Below are positions 9,301 through 19,400 of a DNA stretch of 64,000 nucleotides, piece after piece. Within the stretch, counting starts at the first letter, position 1; the number at the start of each line of letters is the position of its first letter. The DNA is taken from NCBI RefSeq assembly GCF_016919445.1, contig NZ_CP070356.1:1743501-1807500 (forward strand). Reading direction: 5' to 3'. Source of the DNA: Pseudomonas sp. PDNC002 (GTDB taxonomy: Bacteria > Pseudomonadota > Gammaproteobacteria > Pseudomonadales > Pseudomonadaceae). Under the pieces are notes generated by a model. It saw only the letters and a list, made by a program, of their open reading frames with translations. It was not told the origin of the DNA and did not search any database. Position numbers and translations under genes: made by a program.

Positions 9301-10039
9301 CGATGTCTGCGGGCTTCAGGTCGGCGATGACCTTGTCGATGATCTCGATGAGGATCGCCTGATCCTTCGGTGCGGCCATCGCCAACTGATAGCGATAGGG
9401 AGTTTCGCCGCTGATCTGCAGTCCTTCCAGCTTGAGCTGACGCAGATTCCAGACGCTGGAGGCGAGGTCGCCGACGAACACGTCGACTTGTCCGGTGGCT
9501 AACGCCTGGAGCCCCGCGGCAATGGTCGGCAGCGGCGAGAGATTGAGATCGGGGTGGTTGGTGACCAGCAACTCGTAGGGCGCGTAATGGGCCACGACGC
9601 CGACTTTCAGGCCGTAGAGCTCCTTGAGGTTGGTCGGCGCGGGGCCGTTCTTGCGGCCGAGGATGATGATCGGGAAGTCGAGGTAGGGGCGGGAGAAGGT
9701 CAGGTATTCCAGGCGATCGGGCGTCGCCATGATGCCGGGTAGCAGGTCGATGCGCTTGTCGCGGGCCTTCTGCAGGACGTCGGTCCAACTGGCCGGCTCG
9801 ACCGGTTGCAGCTGGACATTCAGATGCTGGCCGATCAGCTTCACATAGCTGGCGGCCAGGCCCTGGTACTGGCCGGTGTCATCGCGGAATTCGAAGGGAG
9901 GCCAGGAGGCGTCCACTCCCAGGCGAAGGCTCGGATGATCCTGCAGCCAGCGCTGTTCCTCGGGCGTGAGGTTCAGGGCGAGGGCCTGTCCCGCCCAGAA
10001 TGCGAGGCACCACAGTAGAACTGCCTGCAGACGCGGCAT
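6305..10039 (-). CDS. rmcA: RmcA-type redox-sensing c-di-GMP protein (SBP-PAS4-GGDEF-EAL)
   Basis: 1244 residues, matching the size and neighbourhood (next to rpoD) of P. aeruginosa PA0575/RmcA (1245 aa). It has a signal peptide (MPRLQAVLLWCLAFWAGQALA) and a periplasmic solute-binding domain of the SBP_bac_3 type (about 25-255, LRLGVDASWPPFEF). A transmembrane helix follows (ALPILLLIALSVLVLV), then four PAS domains (about 305-800), GGDEF with intact RQGGDEFIILL, and EAL with intact EALIRW and DDFGTGYSS. In P. aeruginosa this protein lowers c-di-GMP in response to phenazine/redox state through its PAS domains. The same role is inferred here from synteny and domains. Both enzymatic motifs are complete. 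Confidence 0.93.
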   Translation of the reverse strand: MPRLQAVLLWCLAFWAGQALALNLTPEEQRWLQDHPSLRLGVDASWPPFEFRDDTGQYQGLAASYVKLIGQHLNVQLQPVEPASWTDVLQKARDKRIDLLPGIMATPDRLEYLTFSRPYLDFPIIILGRKNGPAPTNLKELYGLKVGVVAHYAPYELLVTNHPDLNLSPLPTIAAGLQALATGQVDVFVGDLASSVWNLRQLKLEGLQISGETPYRYQLAMAAPKDQAILIEIIDKVIADLKPADIEALQAPWVGGLLDKRNIWREVFAVALPILLLIALSVLVLVTMNRRLRAEVQRREKLEQALRDSEQHYRGLVESLAAIAWEMRLAENRFTYVSPHAQRLLGYPLRDWLEPGFWQRTLHPEDAAHAVNYCLSESQAGRNHSFDYRMLAADGRVVWIRDIVTLIQHGDDLILRGLMIDITDAKHTEQALRLSEQKFASVFHHCPDIIVLARRVDGTLLAVNSTFEQQIGIPASEALGRTSTELGIWGAPGMGPAMLKRLQGEPLNNVEIPLNRRDGSHFTALLSAQHIILDDTPALVVVVRNISQVKETQEQLRVSEEKFAKAFHASPDGMLISRISDGRLVEVNQGFSRITGYSREEAADRSTLDLQLWANPEDRDKLLRVIDRISSVQDFTAQIRTRDGSLRLCELSAHRITIGTDECMLTIARDITERQQMQEKLLLAATVFESTAEGVMITDAQQRIVAVNRAFSEITGYSEHEALGNTPRLLSSGQHDSSFYVALWHQLAAEGHWQGEIWNRRKNHELYPEWLTISAVRNVDGALSHYVGVFADISTLKYAQARLDYQAHHDPLTGLPNRLLFESRLTASLKEAQEDNHQGAVLFLDLDRFKHINDSLGHPVGDLLLKSIATRLREQLRDVDTVARQGGDEFIILLPGLHHALDAEHVANKLLQCFDKPFIAGEQEFFVSASIGICLYPGDGGDVATLVKNADAAMYRAKAQGRNRVEFYTRELTFQATERMALEHELRRALETDQLQLYYQPKLALGSGLLVGAEALIRWKHPQFGAISPDRFIPLAEENGLILPLGDWVLREACRQMSHWQDSHAAFGPLSVNLAGAQLRQTNLVERIRELLAQYNLQPSRLQLEITESFLMHQTEEALSILHSLKHLGVQLAIDDFGTGYSSLSYLKQLPLDTLKIDQSFVHGLPDDPHDAAIARAIIALGRSMNLTVIAEGVEHEAQERFLEAEGCDQIQGYALSAPLPADAFANRFLVPLYPIGATRNAPL

Positions 10040-10111
10040 GGACGGCCTCTTTCTCGGAAAGTAAGCCGAAGTGTAGACGTGGCCCTTTGCCCTTTGGAAG
10101 GCCCAAAGAAA

Positions 10112-10136
10112 AACCCCCGGTTTAGGGCCGGGGGTT
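10112..10136 (-). terminator. rpoD intrinsic terminator
   Basis: AACCCCCGG-N7-CCGGGGGTT; on the minus strand it is followed by TTTCTTT. It sits 6 bases after the rpoD stop and ahead of the rmcA start, ending the rpsU-dnaG-rpoD operon. Confidence 0.9.
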
Positions 10137-10141
10137 CTTCA

Positions 10142-11992
<1,851 letters not shown>

Positions 11993-12070
11993 AACACCCT
12001 ATCCACTGAAGGTCTTGGCGGGCTGAAATAAGCCGAGGATTATACCAGATTCGAGGCTTCAGGCGCCAGT

Positions 12071-14077
12071 TCAGCTCTGGGGGCCTGGTGACGAGGGGGA
12101 ACTGATGTGCTCCCGCAGTAACGCTTTCTCTTCGTCGGTCAGTTCACTGGGGCTTTTCTGCAGCACGCTACGCAGACGTGCTTCGCGGCTGCCGTGCAGT
12201 TGGCTTTGTGCAAGTGTAGTAATGGTGTCGATGAACTGCTTTTCAAGATTGCCCTGATCAATCAGCCATTCCTTTTGCGCCAGTACCTGCAGCAGGCGCC
12301 CTTGCGGGGTGCCGTGCCAGCGGGCGATCAGATGCATCGAGCGTTGGCTCGGGTTCTTCTGCAGGGCCTCGACCAGGGCGGCCAGTAGCTGCGAATAGGT
12401 CTGGCCTTCGTTGGCGAAATGGCTCGCGTCCTCGACTTTCTGCGCCAGTTGCGGATGGTGCAGGAGTGTGCGCAGGGCGGTCAGGGTTGGCGATTCGACC
12501 TTGATCTCGGTCCGCGGCTGGCGCGGAACGAATTCACCTTTCTTGCCTTTGCCATCCCATTTCCGGTCGCCTTTCCAGGCTTTCTTGCCCGGTTTTCCCC
12601 CCGTCTTGCCGGCGGAGAACTCTTGCGGCGCCTCGAAGTAGTTCGAAGCATCCTGATAATGGTGGTTATCGCCATGATCGGCGAACTGGCCCATGTCGTA
12701 GTCGGCGTACTCGTGGGTGTGTTCCGCCGCGTGCGTTGGCGCCGGTGACGCATGTCCGGCGTGGGCGTTACGCGGTGCGCTGATCTGGTTGAGTGCATCG
12801 GCGGAAAGGCCGGTGATCTCGCCCAGGCGTTGGCGCATCAGCAGGCGCAGGGTGTTGCCGGGGATCTTCTCCAGCAGCGGACCGGCCAGTGTCGCCAGGT
12901 GCGCCTTGCCTTCCAGCGTGCTGGGATCGGCTTCCTGGGTCAGCTGCTGGAAGAAATAGTCCGCCAGTGGCTGGGCCTGATGGGCGAGGCGGGCACGGAA
13001 CGCGTCCGGGCCTTCGGCGCGCACCAGGCTATCCGGATCTTCGCCCTCGGGCAGGAACAGGAAGCGTACCTTGCGGCCGTCCTGCAGGTTCGTCAGCGCC
13101 GATTCCAGTGCGCGCCAGGCGGCGTTACGGCCAGCCTGGTCGCCGTCGAAGCAGAAGAGGATGTTCGGCACGATGCGGAACAGCCGCTTGATGTGTTCTT
13201 CACTGGTGGCGGTGCCCAGGGTGGCGACCGCATTGCGGATGCCTTGCTGGGCGAGGGCGATGACGTCCATGTAGCCTTCGACCACCATGATCTCGTCGAG
13301 ATCCCGGTTGTTCTTCCGCGCCTCGTACAGGCCGTAGAGTTCCTGTCCTTTATGGAAGACGGGGGTTTCCGGCGAGTTGAGGTACTTCGGCTTGTCGTCG
13401 CCCAGTACCCGGCCGCCGAAGGCGATCACTCGGCCGCGGCTGTCGCGGATGGGGAAGATCACCCGGTCACGGAAGCGGTCGTAGCGCTTGCCGCTGTCGG
13501 GGTTCTCCACCAGCAGGCCGGCGTCGAGCATGGCCTTGAGCTGCAGATTGTCGCCGCCCAGGTTCTTCAGCAGGTTGTCCCACCCCGGTGGGGCGAAGCC
13601 CAGGCCGAAGTCGCGAGCGATTTCCCCGGTCAGGCCGCGGCCCTTGAGGTATTCCACCGCAGCCTTGCGCGCCGGGTGGCTTTTCAGTGCCTGGCGGTAG
13701 AAATCTGCGGCGGCGGTGAGCAACGGGTAGAGCGGCGAGTCGACCGGTTGCCGTGGCTTGTTGCCGCGCCGGCCTTCTTCGCGGGGCACGTCCATGCCCG
13801 CGCGCTTGGCCAGGTCTTCGACCGCCTGGACGAAGTCCAGCTGGTCGTGGTCCATGATGAAGCCGAGCGCGTTGCCGCCAGCGCCGCAACCGAAGCAGTA
13901 GTAGAACTGCTTGTCCGGGCTGACGGTGAAAGAGGGGGTTTTCTCTTTATGGAACGGGCAGCAGGCGCTGTAGTTCTTGCCGGTTTTCTTCAGCTGGATG
14001 CGCGAGCCCACCACATCGAGGATGTCGGTGCGGTTGAGCAGGTCATCGATGAAGGATTGTGGAATCAGGCCGGCCAT
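12071..14077 (-). CDS. dnaG: DNA primase
   Basis: 668 residues. The N-terminal CHC2 zinc finger (CCPFHKEKTPSF...YYCFGCGAGG, Cys/His ligands visible) is followed by the primase core with a TOPRIM fold (VVEGYMDVIAL; LFCFDGDQAGRNAAW). A Gly/Lys/His-rich linker (about 430-520) leads to the C-terminal DnaB-interacting helical domain. It makes RNA primers for replication. The start chosen, MAGLIPQSFIDDLL, matches the conserved family N-terminus; an in-frame ATG 33 bp upstream would add an unconserved tail. Middle gene of the rpsU-dnaG-rpoD operon. Confidence 0.97.
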   Translation of the reverse strand: MAGLIPQSFIDDLLNRTDILDVVGSRIQLKKTGKNYSACCPFHKEKTPSFTVSPDKQFYYCFGCGAGGNALGFIMDHDQLDFVQAVEDLAKRAGMDVPREEGRRGNKPRQPVDSPLYPLLTAAADFYRQALKSHPARKAAVEYLKGRGLTGEIARDFGLGFAPPGWDNLLKNLGGDNLQLKAMLDAGLLVENPDSGKRYDRFRDRVIFPIRDSRGRVIAFGGRVLGDDKPKYLNSPETPVFHKGQELYGLYEARKNNRDLDEIMVVEGYMDVIALAQQGIRNAVATLGTATSEEHIKRLFRIVPNILFCFDGDQAGRNAAWRALESALTNLQDGRKVRFLFLPEGEDPDSLVRAEGPDAFRARLAHQAQPLADYFFQQLTQEADPSTLEGKAHLATLAGPLLEKIPGNTLRLLMRQRLGEITGLSADALNQISAPRNAHAGHASPAPTHAAEHTHEYADYDMGQFADHGDNHHYQDASNYFEAPQEFSAGKTGGKPGKKAWKGDRKWDGKGKKGEFVPRQPRTEIKVESPTLTALRTLLHHPQLAQKVEDASHFANEGQTYSQLLAALVEALQKNPSQRSMHLIARWHGTPQGRLLQVLAQKEWLIDQGNLEKQFIDTITTLAQSQLHGSREARLRSVLQKSPSELTDEEKALLREHISSPSSPGPQS

Positions 14078-14182
14078 AGACTCATCGGGACGCAGGGTGG
14101 ACCCAAGCATACTCCCGGCAATGACGCCGCGAGTGGCTATTCGTGGGACTGGAAAACAAGCATGGGGCGCGAAAAAGCAAAA

Positions 14183-14250
14183 ACTCCGAAGTTCGCGATC
14201 GCGAATCGGAGTGGTCGTGCCTTACAAGGCACACGCCCGGCGAGTGGGCC
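14183..14250 (-). terminator. Stacked hairpins between rpsU and dnaG
   Basis: On the minus strand three hairpins follow rpsU. They are CGCCCGG-N8-CCGGGCG (14250-14229), GTGCCTT-AC-AAGGCAC (near 14232-14217), and ACTCCGA.../TTCGGAGT (14212-14183), which is followed by TTTTTGCTTTTT. The last is a good intrinsic terminator. In this operon type a partial terminator and RNA processing between rpsU and dnaG keep primase low relative to S21; the same role is inferred here. Confidence 0.7.
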
Positions 14251-14286
14251 GGGCGATGCGGAAAGCGTGCGGCTTAGCGCTGTAAC

Positions 14287-14502
14287 TCAGTACAGGCGCT
14301 CGCGGCGGCGCTGTTCGCGCTGCACTTTCTTGGCGTGACGCTTAACAGCGGCAGCGGCCTTGCGCTTACGCTCGGCGGTCGGCTTTTCGTAGAACTCACG
14401 GCTACGGACTTCGGCCAGTACGCCTGCTTTTTCGCAGGAGCGCTTGAAACGACGCAGGGCTACGTCGAAGGGTTCGTTCTCTTTAACTTTGACGGCGGGC
14501 AT
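14287..14502 (-). CDS. rpsU: 30S ribosomal protein S21
   Basis: 71 residues, [20 protein letters not shown]..., highly basic and full family length, ending RREQ-type repeats ([10 protein letters not shown]). S21 binds the small subunit near the anti-Shine-Dalgarno end of 16S rRNA and helps initiation. First gene of the rpsU-dnaG-rpoD operon and divergent from tsaD. The 200 bp between them (14503-14702) must carry both promoters. Confidence 0.97.
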   Translation of the reverse strand: MPAVKVKENEPFDVALRRFKRSCEKAGVLAEVRSREFYEKPTAERKRKAAAAVKRHAKKVQREQRRRERLY

Positions 14503-14702
14503 CCAGGTCGTACCTTCAATGATTACCGGAGGATTTATCGCGCTCCTGACGGTTGTTCGGAGTCGGCGGTTTTCAAGGGTTGCGGATATTAAACGTTCGG
14601 ACGGAGGAATGCAAAGCCTCCGATCGAAAAGCACTGGTCCGAAGCCCAGCCGGCGATTATGATGCGCGGCTTCAATTTTGCCCAGAGTAAAGGCTCAAAC
14701 CC

Positions 14703-15728
14703 ATGCTAGTGCTGGGGTTGGAAACCTCCTGCGACGAGACCGGCGTCGCCCTGTACGACAGCGAAAAAGGCCTGCTGGCCGATGCGCTGTTCAGCCAGAT
14801 CGATCTGCACCGCGTATATGGCGGCGTGGTTCCCGAGCTGGCCTCCCGTGATCACGTCAAGCGCATGCTGCCGCTGATTCGCCAGGTGCTGGACGAGTCC
14901 GGCCGCACCGCCGAAGACATCGACGCCATTGCCTATACCGCCGGCCCCGGCCTGGTGGGGGCGCTGCTGGTGGGCGCGTCCTGTGCCCAGGCCATGGCGT
15001 TCGCCTGGGGTATACCGGCTGTCGGCGTGCACCACATGGAAGGTCACCTGTTGGCGCCCATGCTGGAAGAGCAGCCGCCGAAGTTTCCGTTCGTCGCCTT
15101 GTTGGTGTCCGGGGGCCACACTCAGCTGGTTCGAGTGGATGGCATCGGCCGCTACCAGGTGCTCGGTGAGTCGGTGGACGACGCGGCCGGCGAAGCCTTC
15201 GACAAGACCGCCAAGCTTCTCGGCCTGGCCTACCCCGGAGGCCCGGAGATCGCCCGGCTGGCCGAGCGCGGCACCGCTGGTCGTTTCGTCTTCCCGCGGC
15301 CGATGACCGACCGTCCCGGCCTGGATTTCAGTTTCAGCGGTCTCAAGACCTTCGCCCTGAACACCTGGCAACGCTGCGTTGCCGAGGGTGATGACAGCGA
15401 ACAGACACGCTGCGACATCGCCCTGGCGTTCCAGACCGCGGTCGTCGAGACCCTGACCATCAAGTGCAAGCGCGCGCTCAAGCAGACTCACCTGAAGAGC
15501 CTGGTGATCGCCGGTGGCGTGAGCGCCAACCAGGCGCTGCGGCAGAATCTGGAGAAGATGCTCGGCGAGATGAAGGGCCAGGTGTTCTATGCCCGCCCGC
15601 GCTTCTGCACCGATAACGGCGCGATGATCGCCTATGCTGGCTGCCAGCGGCTGGTGGCCGGGCAACAGGACGGCCCGTCGATTGGCGTCCAGGCGCGTTG
15701 GCCAATGGAGTCGTTGCCGGCCATCTGA
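14703..15728 (+). CDS. tsaD: tRNA N6-adenosine threonylcarbamoyltransferase
   Basis: 341 residues of the Kae1/TsaD (formerly Gcp/YgjD) ASKHA-fold family. Metal-binding [10 protein letters not shown] (HxxxH), the nucleotide-binding SGGHTQLV and the C-terminal [10 protein letters not shown] are all present, starting [14 protein letters not shown]. With TsaB/C/E it transfers threonylcarbamoyl to A37 of ANN-decoding tRNAs. Essential housekeeping gene, divergent from rpsU as in P. aeruginosa. It ends in a clear intrinsic terminator. Confidence 0.97.
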   Translation: MLVLGLETSCDETGVALYDSEKGLLADALFSQIDLHRVYGGVVPELASRDHVKRMLPLIRQVLDESGRTAEDIDAIAYTAGPGLVGALLVGASCAQAMAFAWGIPAVGVHHMEGHLLAPMLEEQPPKFPFVALLVSGGHTQLVRVDGIGRYQVLGESVDDAAGEAFDKTAKLLGLAYPGGPEIARLAERGTAGRFVFPRPMTDRPGLDFSFSGLKTFALNTWQRCVAEGDDSEQTRCDIALAFQTAVVETLTIKCKRALKQTHLKSLVIAGGVSANQALRQNLEKMLGEMKGQVFYARPRFCTDNGAMIAYAGCQRLVAGQQDGPSIGVQARWPMESLPAI

Positions 15729-15749
15729 ATAATCAAGCTGCAAACGACG

Positions 15750-15783
15750 CGGCACATGCTCTGAGCGGCATGGGCCGTTTTTT
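15750..15783 (+). terminator. tsaD terminator
   Basis: CGGCACATGC-N8-GCATGGGCCG (one A.G mismatch) followed by six T (15778-15783), 22 bp past the tsaD stop and facing the convergent plsY gene. Confidence 0.85.
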
Positions 15784-15822
15784 CGCTTGCAGTGGGTGAC
15801 GTGGGCCGGGAAGCTCGCGGCT

Positions 15823-16392
15823 CTAGAAGTGACGTTCGCGCCCGGCGAGAAGATCGCGCAGATTGCTGCGATGGCGCCAGACGATCAGGCCAGTGAGCAC
15901 GGTCATTGGCAGCAGTGCCGAAGGTTCCTGCCAGGCCAGCAGCGGCAGGGTCAGCGGCGTGGCCACCAGGGAAGCCAGCGAACTGGTGCGCGACAGCTTG
16001 AAGGTGACCAGCCAGGCGACTGCCGCGAGCAGCGCGGCCGGCGGGTACAGCGCCAGCAACATGCCGGCGGCGGTGGCAACGCCCTTGCCGCCACGGAAAT
16101 TGAAATACAGCGGGTAGAGGTGGCCGATCACCGCTGCCAGCCCCACCCAGGCCTGCTCCATGTCGGATAGACCGAGCAGGCGGGCGATGAGCACGGGCAG
16201 CAGACCCTTGGCGAGGTCGCCGAGCAGGGTGAGGATGGCGATCTTCTTGCCGGCCAGGCGCAGCATGTTGGTGGCGCCGGGGTTGCCCGAGCCGCTGGCG
16301 CGCGGGTCGGCAGTGCCGAACAGGCGACTGAGCAGTACCGCGAAGGACAGTGATCCGAGCAGGTAGGCGAGGATCGCCAAGAACCAGAACAT
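15823..16392 (-). CDS. plsY: Glycerol-3-phosphate acyltransferase PlsY
   Basis: 189-residue integral membrane protein with about five helices and the PlsY motifs [11 protein letters not shown] and [13 protein letters not shown]. It transfers acyl from acyl-phosphate (made by PlsX) to glycerol-3-phosphate, the first step of phospholipid synthesis, at the inner membrane. The start [14 protein letters not shown] aligns with the usual Pseudomonas N-terminus; a Met three codons upstream is less likely. Convergent with tsaD and divergent from folB. Confidence 0.95.
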   Translation of the reverse strand: MFWFLAILAYLLGSLSFAVLLSRLFGTADPRASGSGNPGATNMLRLAGKKIAILTLLGDLAKGLLPVLIARLLGLSDMEQAWVGLAAVIGHLYPLYFNFRGGKGVATAAGMLLALYPPAALLAAVAWLVTFKLSRTSSLASLVATPLTLPLLAWQEPSALLPMTVLTGLIVWRHRSNLRDLLAGRERHF

Positions 16393-16472
16393 GGTTTCCA
16401 CCGGAGACGAGGTCGTTTCCGATTCTAACGGGGTGCCGACCGATTGTCGTGTCGCCTTGGAGCATGCAGTCA

Positions 16473-16826
16473 GTGGACAGAGTTTTCATCGAGGGGCTGG
16501 AAGTGGACACCGTGATCGGCGTCTACGACTGGGAACGGGGTATCCGGCAGTGCCTGCGCCTGGACCTGACGCTGGGCTGGGACAACCGCCCGGCGGCGGC
16601 CGACGACGATATCGCCAAGGCCCTGGACTACGCCGTGCTCTCCGAGCGCGTCATGGCGTTTGCCCGTGATGCGCATTTCCAACTGGTGGAAACCTTCGCC
16701 GAGCGCCTGGCCGAGCTGCTGATGACGGAATTCGGCATTCAGTGGCTGCGCGTGAAGGTCACCAAGCCCGGCGCCGTTGCGGCGGCCATCGGTGTGGGTG
16801 TGGAGATCGAACGCGGATGCCGCTGA
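16473..16826 (+). CDS. folB: Dihydroneopterin aldolase
   Basis: 117 residues with this GTG start ([20 protein letters not shown]). A GGAG at 16459-16462 lies 10 nt from this GTG but only 1 nt from the in-frame ATG at 16464, so the GTG is preferred. The family Glu and Lys residues occur in [15 protein letters not shown] and VKVTKPGAV. It cleaves 7,8-dihydroneopterin to 6-hydroxymethyl-dihydropterin in folate synthesis (cytosol). It overlaps the folK-like gene by 10 bp, forming a two-gene folate operon. Confidence 0.93.
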   Translation: MDRVFIEGLEVDTVIGVYDWERGIRQCLRLDLTLGWDNRPAAADDDIAKALDYAVLSERVMAFARDAHFQLVETFAERLAELLMTEFGIQWLRVKVTKPGAVAAAIGVGVEIERGCR

Positions 16827-17353
16827 CGACGGTCTACCTGGGGCTGGGCAGCAACTTCGAGCGCGAGCGCCATCTGCTCGCTGGACTCGAGGCGCTGGAC
16901 GAGTTCCTCGAGGATATCCACTGCTCGCCGGTGTTCGAGAGCGAGCCGGTGGGCATTCGCAGCGGCCCCTTCTACAACTTCGTGGTCGTGGCGCGTACCG
17001 ACCTGCCGCTGGCGGAGCTGAGCCTGCGGCTTAAGCACATCGAGGCGGACAATGGTCGCTATGCGCCGGAGCGCAAGGGCCTGCCGTTGGATATCGACGT
17101 GTTGCTGTACGGCGATCTGCATGGCGAGTTCGACGGCTTGGTGCTGCCGCGCGCCGAGGTGCTGAAGAATGCTTTCGTGCTCTGGCCGCTGGCGCTGCTG
17201 GCTCCTCAGGTCAGGCATCCGGGCGCGCAGCGTACATTTGCTGATCTGTGGGCGGACGCACAGATTGCGCAGAAGCTCTGGCCGGTGCCGTTCCAGTGGC
17301 GTGGCAAGGAACTGACGCCGGCGACGCTGATCGAAGCGCATCCGGCGGCCTGA
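16817..17353 (+). CDS. FolK-like 6-hydroxymethyl-dihydropterin pyrophosphokinase
   Basis: 178 residues, [21 protein letters not shown]... The HPPK fold signature is visible: LGLGSN at the start, F-Y-N in PFYNFVVVARTDL, and the Mg-binding stretch LPLDIDVLLYGD. It is expected to pyrophosphorylate 6-hydroxymethyl-dihydropterin, the substrate of dihydropteroate synthase. Pseudomonas usually carries another, canonical folK next to panB elsewhere, so this is probably the second paralogue found beside folB. It overlaps folB by 10 bp and is likely translated by coupling. Whether it is a full enzyme or a specialised paralogue is open. Confidence 0.85.
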   Translation: MPLTTVYLGLGSNFERERHLLAGLEALDEFLEDIHCSPVFESEPVGIRSGPFYNFVVVARTDLPLAELSLRLKHIEADNGRYAPERKGLPLDIDVLLYGDLHGEFDGLVLPRAEVLKNAFVLWPLALLAPQVRHPGAQRTFADLWADAQIAQKLWPVPFQWRGKELTPATLIEAHPAA

Positions 17354-17406
17354 TCTGGCGTGCTACAACGGCGTGATTCCGTAGGAAGTCCAGACTTCGG
17401 CGCATT

Positions 17407-17434
17407 GGCGTATAACCGCGAACGGTTATACGCC
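17407..17434. repeat. 12-bp perfect inverted repeat with CGAA loop
   Basis: GGCGTATAACCG-CGAA-CGGTTATACGCC, a perfect palindrome between the convergent folK-like gene and cca. It resembles dispersed extragenic palindromes common in this Pseudomonas group and could also act as a transcription barrier, although no T run follows on either side. Confidence 0.75.
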
Positions 17435-17440
17435 CTACGC

Positions 17441-18670
17441 TCAGGCGGCGTAGTTTTCCTTGTAGGCCTTCAGGGCCGTCAGCCGCTCACGCTTGAGCGC
17501 TTCGCCCAGCTCCGCCCCCTTGTATCCCTTCTCCAGCAGTGGTTGCACTGCGACCGCGCGAGCGGCTTGCGCTGCGCCGCGAAGGTAGTCGGCCTGTGGG
17601 TAGGCGCGATCCTCCAGGCCGTGACGGCCGCGGGCGTCCATCTCGCTGGCGGCGAGAAACTCCTCGAAGCGCTGCGGCCGGCGGAACACGTCGAAGGATT
17701 GCAGCAGCTCCAGGACAGTATTCGGCCGCAGTTCCAGCGCCCGGTGGCAGTGGGTGTGATACTCGCCGACCAGCCGCGCCAGCTCCTGGCAGTCCCGCGG
17801 AACCTTGAAGCGCGCATTGATCGCGTCGATCAGCGGCAGGCCCAGGTGTTCGTGGGCGTGGTGCTTCGGCCATTCTTCCTCGCGGGTTTCACCCTTGCCC
17901 ACGTCGTGCACCAGGCAGGCCCAGCGTACGCTGAGCGGCTGGTCGCGCTTGGCGCATTCGCGCAATACGGCCAGCACGTGCTCGCCAGTATCTACTTCCG
18001 GATGGTGCTGCGGCGGCTGCGGCACGCCGAACAGCGCGTCGACTTCCGGCATCAGCACGGCCAGGGCGCCGCAATCGCGCAGGACCTGGATGAACACGTC
18101 CGGGCGCGATTCCATCAGGGCGCGGGAGATTTCCTTCCAGCTACGTTCGGCAGTCAGGGCTTCCAGTTCGCCGGATTCCGACAGCTCGCGCATCAGCGCC
18201 AGGGTTTCCGGCGCCACGCAGAAGCCTAGCGGCGCATAGCGGGCGGCGAAGCGGGCGACGCGCAGCACGCGCAGCGGGTCTTCGGCGAAGGCGAGAGAGA
18301 CGTGACGTAGCAGCCGGGCTTCGAGGTCCTTCTGGCCGTGATAGGGATCGACGACGTTACCCTCGGCGTCCTCGGCCATGGCGTTGATGGTCAGGTCGCG
18401 GCGTATCAGGTCGTCTTCCAGGGTGACGTCCGGGCTGGCGTAGAAGGTGAAGCCGCCGTAGCCGCGCCCGCTTTTGCGTTCGGTGCGGGCGAGGGCGTAT
18501 TCCTCGCCGGTCTTCGGGTGGAGGAACACCGGGAAGTCGGCGCCCACCGGGCGGTAGCCCTGGGCGAGCATCTCGTCGGCGCTGGCGCCGACCACTACCC
18601 AGTCGGTGTCGCTGAAGGGGATGCCGAGCAGGCGATCGCGCACGGCGCCACCCACCTTGTAGATCTGCAT
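17441..18670 (-). CDS. cca: Multifunctional CCA-adding enzyme (nucleotidyltransferase with HD domain)
   Basis: 409 residues. The class II nucleotidyltransferase head has GGAVRD and the catalytic DTDWVVVG (here FSDTDW), and the template-reading motif sits around [10 protein letters not shown]. The C-terminal HD phosphohydrolase domain carries VHDVGKG and HHAHEHLG. It adds or repairs the CCA end of tRNAs, and the HD part gives phosphatase/phosphodiesterase activity as in E. coli. The start [12 protein letters not shown] is backed by AGGAGA. The frame is open far upstream but that extension is not coding-like. Synteny matches P. aeruginosa PA0584. Confidence 0.96.
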   Translation of the reverse strand: MQIYKVGGAVRDRLLGIPFSDTDWVVVGASADEMLAQGYRPVGADFPVFLHPKTGEEYALARTERKSGRGYGGFTFYASPDVTLEDDLIRRDLTINAMAEDAEGNVVDPYHGQKDLEARLLRHVSLAFAEDPLRVLRVARFAARYAPLGFCVAPETLALMRELSESGELEALTAERSWKEISRALMESRPDVFIQVLRDCGALAVLMPEVDALFGVPQPPQHHPEVDTGEHVLAVLRECAKRDQPLSVRWACLVHDVGKGETREEEWPKHHAHEHLGLPLIDAINARFKVPRDCQELARLVGEYHTHCHRALELRPNTVLELLQSFDVFRRPQRFEEFLAASEMDARGRHGLEDRAYPQADYLRGAAQAARAVAVQPLLEKGYKGAELGEALKRERLTALKAYKENYAA

Positions 18671-18748
18671 GAAGCTGTCTCCTGTTCTGGGGGATAGCTT
18701 CGGGGTTTGCGGCGGGTGGGGCAAGCGTGACGGGGTGTTGGGCGTGTT

Positions 18749-18821
18749 CGTAGGAGCGGACTCTGTCCGCGATAGGTCCGCATCGCGCCGGATATCATCG
18801 TGGACGGAGTCCGCTCCTACG
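18749..18821. repeat. REP-like inverted pair (GTAGGAGCGGACTC family)
   Basis: Two 25-bp arms, 18749-18773 and 18797-18821, are near-perfect inverted copies (a few mismatches) separated by 23 bp. They lie between cca and the next minus-strand gene. Same family as 1398-1421 and 48410-48480. Confidence 0.9.
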
Positions 18822-18831
18822 CGGCGTGGGG

Positions 18832-19341
18832 TTACGGCGTGGCGGCGGGAATCTGCTGGACGAGGGCGCCGATGGCGTCCTGCAGGAGCGTCGCGCTGGC
18901 GTGGGCGGGGCTGAGGCCGGTGCTGACGGTGCCTTCCCAGAGGGTCTGTTCCTGCGCATCCGTCAGCCGTAGGCGCAGGGTGCCGGTCTCGTCGCGCAGG
19001 CGATGGATGGCGAGATAGGGCCCCAACGGATTGGGCGGCGGGGTATCGACCTTGAATTCCAGCGGCGCATCCTGCAGCGCCAGCCAGTAGTAGACGCGGA
19101 TCTGCGGGCCCGCGCTCTCGCGGTAGCCGCGCTCGATCAGGCCCTGGCGCACCTGCGCGTTGATCAGTGGATAACGGCTGCGATAGGGCAGGGTGTCGAC
19201 GGCGTTTTCCGGCGGCATCAGCTGGAAGTCGCGCAGCCCTGCCAGGCGCGCCTCCGCGGGGTGCGCGACCTGGGCGTGGGGAACGGGGTTGCTGCAGGTC
19301 GCGACAGCGAGGCAGAGCAGGAGAATGGCGAACAGACGCAT
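18832..19341 (-). CDS. Small secreted or lipoprotein-like protein (DUF4136-like)
   Basis: 169 residues. The N-terminus [19 protein letters not shown] is a signal peptide ending in a Cys. The lipobox (VATC) is imperfect, so lipidation is likely but not certain. The mature part, with [23 protein letters not shown] and repeated strand segments ([15 protein letters not shown]), resembles the DUF4136 envelope lipoprotein fold. It occupies the position of PA0585 between cca and the SpoVR gene. A signal-peptide start at 19341 is preferred over an upstream in-frame Met. Function unknown. Confidence 0.8.
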   Translation of the reverse strand: MRLFAILLLCLAVATCSNPVPHAQVAHPAEARLAGLRDFQLMPPENAVDTLPYRSRYPLINAQVRQGLIERGYRESAGPQIRVYYWLALQDAPLEFKVDTPPPNPLGPYLAIHRLRDETGTLRLRLTDAQEQTLWEGTVSTGLSPAHASATLLQDAIGALVQQIPAATP

Positions 19342-19400
19342 GGCGGTCTCCAGCGGAGTTGCCGTCATGCTTGTCGTCCCCTGCCGCACCGGTCAACCGA

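Noticed and set aside
12752-14338. Plus-strand frame of about 530 codons antisense to dnaG
   Set aside because: Runs from inside dnaG past its start and across the dnaG-rpsU gap; no domain, shadow of dnaG.
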